From contig JACKFA010000001.1 of assembly GCA_020632715.1 (NCBI GenBank), positions 62,001 through 126,000 of the forward strand: a DNA stretch of 64,000 nucleotides, given 5' to 3'. Every line of letters begins with the position of its first letter. Position 1 is the first letter of the stretch. Source of the stretch: Deltaproteobacteria bacterium. GTDB taxonomy: Bacteria; Myxococcota_A; UBA9042; PHBI01. Under the pieces are notes generated by a model that was not told the origin of the DNA, ran no database searches, and saw only the letters and a program-made list of their open reading frames with translations. Shown here in pieces: positions 60,772-64,000 of the stretch. The position numbers and the translations under genes were made by a program.

Positions 60772-60915
60772 GGTACAGCCTCACACAAGAAGCAGACGCT
60801 CACCTACGCGCGCCTCGCCGGGCTCCGCCTCGGGCTGCTGGTCACCTTTGGGGCCCCGCTCCTCAAAGACGGCATCACGCGGCTCGTCAACGGCCTCGAG
60901 GAAGCGTCCGTCTGA
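60772..60915 (+). pseudogene. C-terminal remnant of GxxExxY-family (PD-(D/E)XK-like) gene
   Basis: An in-frame stop at 60769-60771 and TGA at 60913-60915 bound a 47-codon stretch with no start. It reads KKQTLTYARLAGLRLGLLVT then FGAPLLKDGITRLVNGLEE, which matches the C-terminal end of GxxExxY proteins ('..QLL.Y+KL.GLRLGLLINF..PLLKDGI.R+V'). The rest of the family (about 80 N-terminal residues with the GxxExxY motif) is missing. It is followed by a tandem repeat, suggesting deletion or rearrangement. This was read directly from the bases; the family call is from memory. Confidence 0.6.
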
Positions 60916-61247
60916 AGGGACACGGCCCTGCGCGTCACGACGCAATCGCCTTCGCGCTCTTCTCGGAGGGACGACCTCCCACAGGCCTCGTATCGAGCCC
61001 CCTGCGCGGGACTGCCCCTTGGCGGCTCTGCGCCTTGGCGCGAGACCTTCGCGCACACGCGCCCGGTCGCGCCTCGGAGCGAGCCCCCTGCGCGGGACTT
61101 CCCCTTGGCGGCTCTGCGCCTTGGCGCGAGCCCTTCACGTACACACGCCCGCCTCGCGCCCCGGCGCGAGCCACCTCGCGCGCTCACGTTCGCGCCCCGC
61201 CTCGGCGCGAGCCTACGCCGTCGCGCGAGAGGCGCGCTGAGCGCGAC
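60916..61247. other. Non-coding stretch made largely of direct repeats
   Basis: 332 bases after the GxxExxY remnant with no supportable gene. Frames on both strands are repetitive (repeats of 'GAEPPRGSPAQGA'-like shadow peptides). It holds the 86-base tandem repeat at 60995-61166 and degenerate GGCGCGAGCC units up to the end of the DUF2058 gene. Confidence 0.55.
60995..61166. repeat. 86-bp direct tandem repeat, two copies
   Basis: Copy 1 starts at 60995 and copy 2 at 61081, with the shared core CGAGCCCCCTGCGCGGGACT followed by CCCCTTGGCGGCTCTGCGCC and TTGGCGCGAG. Degenerate partial copies (CCCCGGCGCGAGCC, GCCTCGGCGCGAGCC) continue to about 61215. Confidence 0.75.
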
Positions 61248-61730
61248 TCAACCGTGGTTCCAGACGCGGATCCAGCTCGGGTCGAGCTGCCCGAGCTCGT
61301 TCGCGACCGACGCCGCCACCATCCACGCGTCGCCCTTCCGCGACTCGACGATGGCGAGCTCCCCCTTCGAGAGGCGCTCCATCGCGTCGTCGTTGACCTC
61401 GACGAACGGCACCTCGTCGTTCCGCGCGACGTAATACCAGCGCTTGCCGCCGCGGAGCGCGTTCTGATCCTGCCGCGCCGACGTCGCGAGCTTGTGCGCC
61501 TGCTTCCGCTCGTCCTCGCTCGGCTCGTCCGTGCGGTACGGCGTCGCCTCGACGCGCTCCTTCGCCTGCGTGTTGCCGCCGCCGCGCCCGCCGCGACGCC
61601 TGCGGCCATGCCCGCCGGCGCCGCCGCCGCCCTGGCCGTCGCGGCGGTTGTCGGTGGTCTCGGCCGCCTTCTCGGCCTGCGCCTCGGTCACGAGGCCGGC
61701 GCGCAGGAGCTGCTCTCTCAGGTCCGTCAC
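61248..61730 (-). CDS. DUF2058 family protein (YaiL-like)
   Basis: 160 residues, cytoplasmic. The N-terminus MTDLREQLLRAGLVTEAQAE is the DUF2058 hallmark, followed by a Gly/Arg-rich, probably disordered and nucleic-acid-binding segment (GHGRRRRGGRGGGN). The C-terminal half has the family pattern YYVARNDEVPFVEVNDDAME, LSKGELAIVESRKGDAWMV and LDPSWIRVW. The function is not established. GGAGAGACGACC precedes ATG. It lies 29 bases downstream of the methyltransferase gene on the same strand, so the two probably form an operon. Confidence 0.85.
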   Translation of the reverse strand: MTDLREQLLRAGLVTEAQAEKAAETTDNRRDGQGGGGAGGHGRRRRGGRGGGNTQAKERVEATPYRTDEPSEDERKQAHKLATSARQDQNALRGGKRWYYVARNDEVPFVEVNDDAMERLSKGELAIVESRKGDAWMVAASVANELGQLDPSWIRVWNHG

Positions 61731-61759
61731 AGGTCGTCTCTCCTTCGGTCGCGCCTAAT

Positions 61760-62620
61760 CTAGCGCGCCTTCGCGTGCACCACAAAGAGCGGCGGCTGGA
61801 ACGCGGGCGCGTCGCGCCCGTAGCGCGCGAGCAGCTCCGCCTGGTCGGCCACCCCCACCACGTCCCAGCCGAGGGCGTCGAAGAACGCCGGCGCCTCCGC
61901 CTGCGCGAGCGAGAACGTGAGCGGCTCCCCGAGCGCGTGGAAGAAGCCGAGCCCCGCGCGCGAGAGCCGCGTCCAGAGGCTCCTCTCCGGCTCCCACCAG
62001 AAGTCCGCGACGATCTCCGTCCCCGGCCCGCCGAGCGCCCTCACGCGCGTGAGCGTGTCGGCGACCGTCTCGCGCTGGAGGTACATCGTCACCCCCTCCC
62101 ACACGAAGAGCGCCCGCTCCCCCGCGCGGAAGCCGGCGCCCACGAGCTTCTCGTCGAACGCCTCGCGCTCGAAGTCCACCGGCACGAAGACCTGCCCCAC
62201 CGCCGCGTCGAGCCCCGTCCGCGCCGCGACGCGCCGCTTCCGCTCCTGCGTCGGCGCGAAGTCGAGCTCGTAGTGCGGCCGCCCCGCCCGCTCCACCTCG
62301 AAGCGCCACGCGCGCGTGTCGTAGCCGGCCCCGAGGAGCACGGTCTGCCCGACGCCCGCGGCCAGCGCGTCCGCGAGGACGTCGTCCATCGTGCGGTGGC
62401 GCGCGACCACGAACGCCGTCATCGCGTCCATCGCCGCCGAGAGCGTCGCGACGCGCCGCCACGGCGCGGCGAGCGGCCCCGCGAGCCAGCGCCGCACGAG
62501 CGGCCTCAGGAAGCGCTCGGCGAGCGGGTCGTCGAGGATCTGGTCGGCCCCGCCGCGCAGGTGCTCCCAGGCGCGGAAGAAGCAGACGATCTCGGCGGTG
62601 AGGCTCGGGCCCCGCGGCAT
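61760..62620 (-). CDS. SAM-dependent methyltransferase, PPM/LCMT-like family (TIGR00027-type)
   Basis: 286 residues. A class I methyltransferase of the leucine carboxyl methyltransferase-like group: R/AWEHLRGGADQILDDPLAERF at the N-terminus, VVARHRTMDDVLADALAAG, the SAM motif TVLLGAGYDTRAWRF, acidic YELDFAPTQERKR, and LFVWEGVTMYLQRETV. Family members methylate carboxylates or small molecules such as polyketides; the substrate here is unknown. GGAGGGACC precedes ATG. It is followed by the DUF2058 gene. Confidence 0.9.
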   Translation of the reverse strand: MPRGPSLTAEIVCFFRAWEHLRGGADQILDDPLAERFLRPLVRRWLAGPLAAPWRRVATLSAAMDAMTAFVVARHRTMDDVLADALAAGVGQTVLLGAGYDTRAWRFEVERAGRPHYELDFAPTQERKRRVAARTGLDAAVGQVFVPVDFEREAFDEKLVGAGFRAGERALFVWEGVTMYLQRETVADTLTRVRALGGPGTEIVADFWWEPERSLWTRLSRAGLGFFHALGEPLTFSLAQAEAPAFFDALGWDVVGVADQAELLARYGRDAPAFQPPLFVVHAKAR

Positions 62621-62693
62621 GGTCCCTCCCAGGAGAGCGAGGCGGGCGCGGCGTCCTCGCGCCCTCCCCGCCCCGGCGTCTCGGCGCGCGCTG

Positions 62694-64000
62694 CTAGAGA
62701 TCGGTGAGGTTGAGCCCCGCCGGGTAGCCGTACGAGACGTCGCGGTCGTAGCCGTACACGATGACGCCGACCTTGCCGGGCGACGACGTGACGCGGTGCA
62801 CGCCGTCCGTCACCTTCAGCCGCGCCACGCGCCAGCTCGACTGCGGCACCGCGATGAAGTTCCCGTCGCCGAGGGTCGTGTTGTCGAACACGACGGTCGT
62901 CCCGGTGGGCGCGACGATGTTGATGTAGTCGTCGTTGTACTTGTTCGGCGTCAGGAAGACGTAGCTGTCGCGGAACTGCTCGATGGGCGGCATCAGGATG
63001 AGCGCCGGGTCGCCGACCGCCGTGCAGCGGCAGTCGCCGAGCCCGAAGCAGGTGCAGACGTGCCCGGACTGGCACGACGGCGCCGCCGTCGAGCAGGTCG
63101 CGCCCGCGCAGACACTCTGCCCGAAGCTCACGGGCGTGCAGGTGTAGCCAGGCGCGCAGAGCCCGTCGAGCGTGCAGTCGCGGTAGGCCGGCGGGTCGAC
63201 GATCTCGCTCGAGCTCGCGAGGAGCTGCGACACCATGATCGGCTTCGTCGCGGTGATGACGAAGTCCTGTGTGGTCGCGAGCTCCATGAAGCCGCCGCGC
63301 CCGAGCGTCTGCGACGGCGCCACCGCCGGCGTGAACGTGACCACCGTGTCCGGCTCGCTCGCGACGACCCGCCAGTAGTCCTTCTCCTTCTGCCGCGGGT
63401 ACGACTTCGTCGCGACGTACGTCGACCCCCACGTCTTCGTCGGGAACATCTGCTGCTCGAGGTGGTCCGCGCAGCACACCTCCCCGCTCACCGCGGCCTC
63501 GTGCCCCGCGAACACCGCCACGGGCTTCGTCGCCGTGATGATGGTCCCCGTGAGGTCGCCGCCCTCCTGGTCCGACTTGATGTTCAGCACCTGGTAGGGC
63601 TCGAGCGCGTAGGTGTAGCTCTGCCCGGCGACCATCGTCTGCATGTTCGCGCCCGCCTGGGTCTTACAGGTCGGCGTCACGGTGACGTCGGTGTGCGCCC
63701 CCGACGCGACGACCGAGATCTCGCCGCGGTACGGGAGCGTCGTGTTGTTCTCGCCGCCCCCGAGGAGCTCGAAGCGGCTCACGACCACGTACTCCGCGCC
63801 GAAGGTGTTCGCCGGCAGGAGGAGCGAGGCGTCGTTCGAGAAGACGTCGACGTTGTCGAGGGGGTTGAACTGGTAGGCGATGATGGGCGACGTCGACTCG
63901 ACGCGGTACGCCGTCCAGAAGATGCCGGCCGCGCCCATGTTCCGCTGCGGGAGCGAGATGATCTCGAGCCCGCCCGGCGCCACGTCGCGCCGCGCGACCT
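62694..64000 (-). CDS. IgGFc-binding-like surface protein, C-terminal part (5' end beyond window)
   Basis: 435 residues are visible; the frame is open to the right edge, so the N-terminus is missing. An in-frame GTG at 63983 is not a convincing start. The sequence follows the IgGFc-binding N-domain family of beta-rich proteins: IIAYQFNPLDNVDVFSNDAS, LLPANTFGAEYVVVSR, TKPVAVFAGHEAAV, DHLEQQMFPTKTWGSTYVAT and the end VGVIVYGYDRDVSYGYPAGL. A Cys-rich insert (CAPGYTCTPVSFGQSVCAGA ... CTCFGLGDCRC) interrupts it at about visible residues 275-330. It is probably exported and part of the surface-protein repertoire of this organism. Confidence 0.8.
   Translation of the reverse strand, partial: VARRDVAPGGLEIISLPQRNMGAAGIFWTAYRVESTSPIIAYQFNPLDNVDVFSNDASLLLPANTFGAEYVVVSRFELLGGGENNTTLPYRGEISVVASGAHTDVTVTPTCKTQAGANMQTMVAGQSYTYALEPYQVLNIKSDQEGGDLTGTIITATKPVAVFAGHEAAVSGEVCCADHLEQQMFPTKTWGSTYVATKSYPRQKEKDYWRVVASEPDTVVTFTPAVAPSQTLGRGGFMELATTQDFVITATKPIMVSQLLASSSEIVDPPAYRDCTLDGLCAPGYTCTPVSFGQSVCAGATCSTAAPSCQSGHVCTCFGLGDCRCTAVGDPALILMPPIEQFRDSYVFLTPNKYNDDYINIVAPTGTTVVFDNTTLGDGNFIAVPQSSWRVARLKVTDGVHRVTSSPGKVGVIVYGYDRDVSYGYPAGLNLTDL

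Noticed and set aside
57227..60784. Upstream extension of the minus-strand amidohydrolase frame across nupC and antisense to pnp
   Set aside because: The extended product is Arg/His-rich shadow sequence. A signal peptide, lipobox and ribosome binding site mark the start at 57226.
60848..61763. Several overlapping frames in the 86-bp repeat area
   Set aside because: They repeat the same short peptide in different frames, have no recognisable domain, and overlap the DUF2058 gene on the other strand.
1..64000. tRNA, rRNA, insertion sequences, phage or integrase genes
   Set aside because: No TPsiC-like GGTTCGAATC block, rRNA core sequence or transposase/integrase-like protein was noticed. The scan was by eye, so small RNAs may have been missed.

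Overview
The window is very GC-rich (only the RCC1-like gene at 51.2-53.3 kb and a few intergenic islands look more AT-rich by eye). It is packed with lipoprotein signal peptides, giant DUF11-type repeat proteins, Cys-rich 'CNDGDxCT' repeats like those of Dictyostelium and myxobacterial surface proteins, an IgGFc-binding-like protein, a Ser/Thr kinase with an N-terminal zinc ribbon, mevalonate-pathway genes and a CrtY lycopene cyclase. This points to a Gram-negative chromosome of the Myxococcota or another 'deltaproteobacterial' lineage. That placement is inferred from gene content; no rRNA or tRNA gene was recognised here. Codons are dominated by G/C at third positions, which opens very long false frames on both strands.

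Layout. 1-16.4 kb: a tandem duplication with a 13,758-base period. It consists of a giant secreted repeat protein (the first copy only as its last 674 residues, the second copy complete at 4233 residues), each copy followed by a DPT-repeat lipoprotein. 16.5-18.0 kb: a translationally coupled pair, a cysteine-free IscA-like protein and a protein with a primase-polymerase-like core, a coiled coil and a SHOCT tail. 18.0-22.7 kb: an aminopeptidase P, a lipase-like lipoprotein and a DUF2461 protein. 22.8-27.9 kb (minus): a tight operon of nicotinamidase, small membrane protein, YdiJ-type FAD/Fe-S oxidoreductase and DUF3298-like lipoprotein. 28.1-31.4 kb: a thioredoxin-fold lipoprotein coupled to an HExxH metalloprotease-like lipoprotein, then a small secreted protein. 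31.6-37.8 kb (minus): an OCD-family dehydrogenase, a lipoprotein, Lgt, a Cys-rich lipoprotein, two Hsp20 proteins and a fused double MlaF-type ATPase. 37.8-41.4 kb: a rhomboid protease, a Dus tRNA-dihydrouridine synthase and an ABC exporter.

41.5-47.2 kb is the isoprenoid section: a RimK-like ATP-grasp gene overlapping crtY, then on the other strand an fni (type II IPP isomerase) to HMG-CoA reductase operon with a divergent LysR regulator. 47.2-51.1 kb: a structured leader before a small MgtE-N-like protein, then Maf, an unknown protein and a Ser/Thr kinase. 51.2-57.2 kb: two convergent cell-surface lipoproteins, one with Cys-rich repeats plus an RCC1 propeller, the other an amidohydrolase joined to TSP3, Ig-like and lamin-tail modules. 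57.4-64 kb: a NupC-type transporter, a shortened PNPase, a GxxExxY remnant with an 86-base tandem repeat, DUF2058, a PPM/LCMT-type methyltransferase and a truncated IgGFc-binding-like protein at the right edge.

How the parts fit. Many products are exported lipoproteins, and Lgt, which lipidates them, lies between two of their genes. HMG-CoA reductase and Fni supply C5 units of the kind CrtY-type carotenoids are built from. The most unusual items are the mosaic tandem duplication, the IscA-like/PrimPol-like-SHOCT pair, the structured leader at 47.3-47.5 kb, the ATP-grasp/crtY coupling with a perfect palindrome upstream, and the fused MlaF ATPase.
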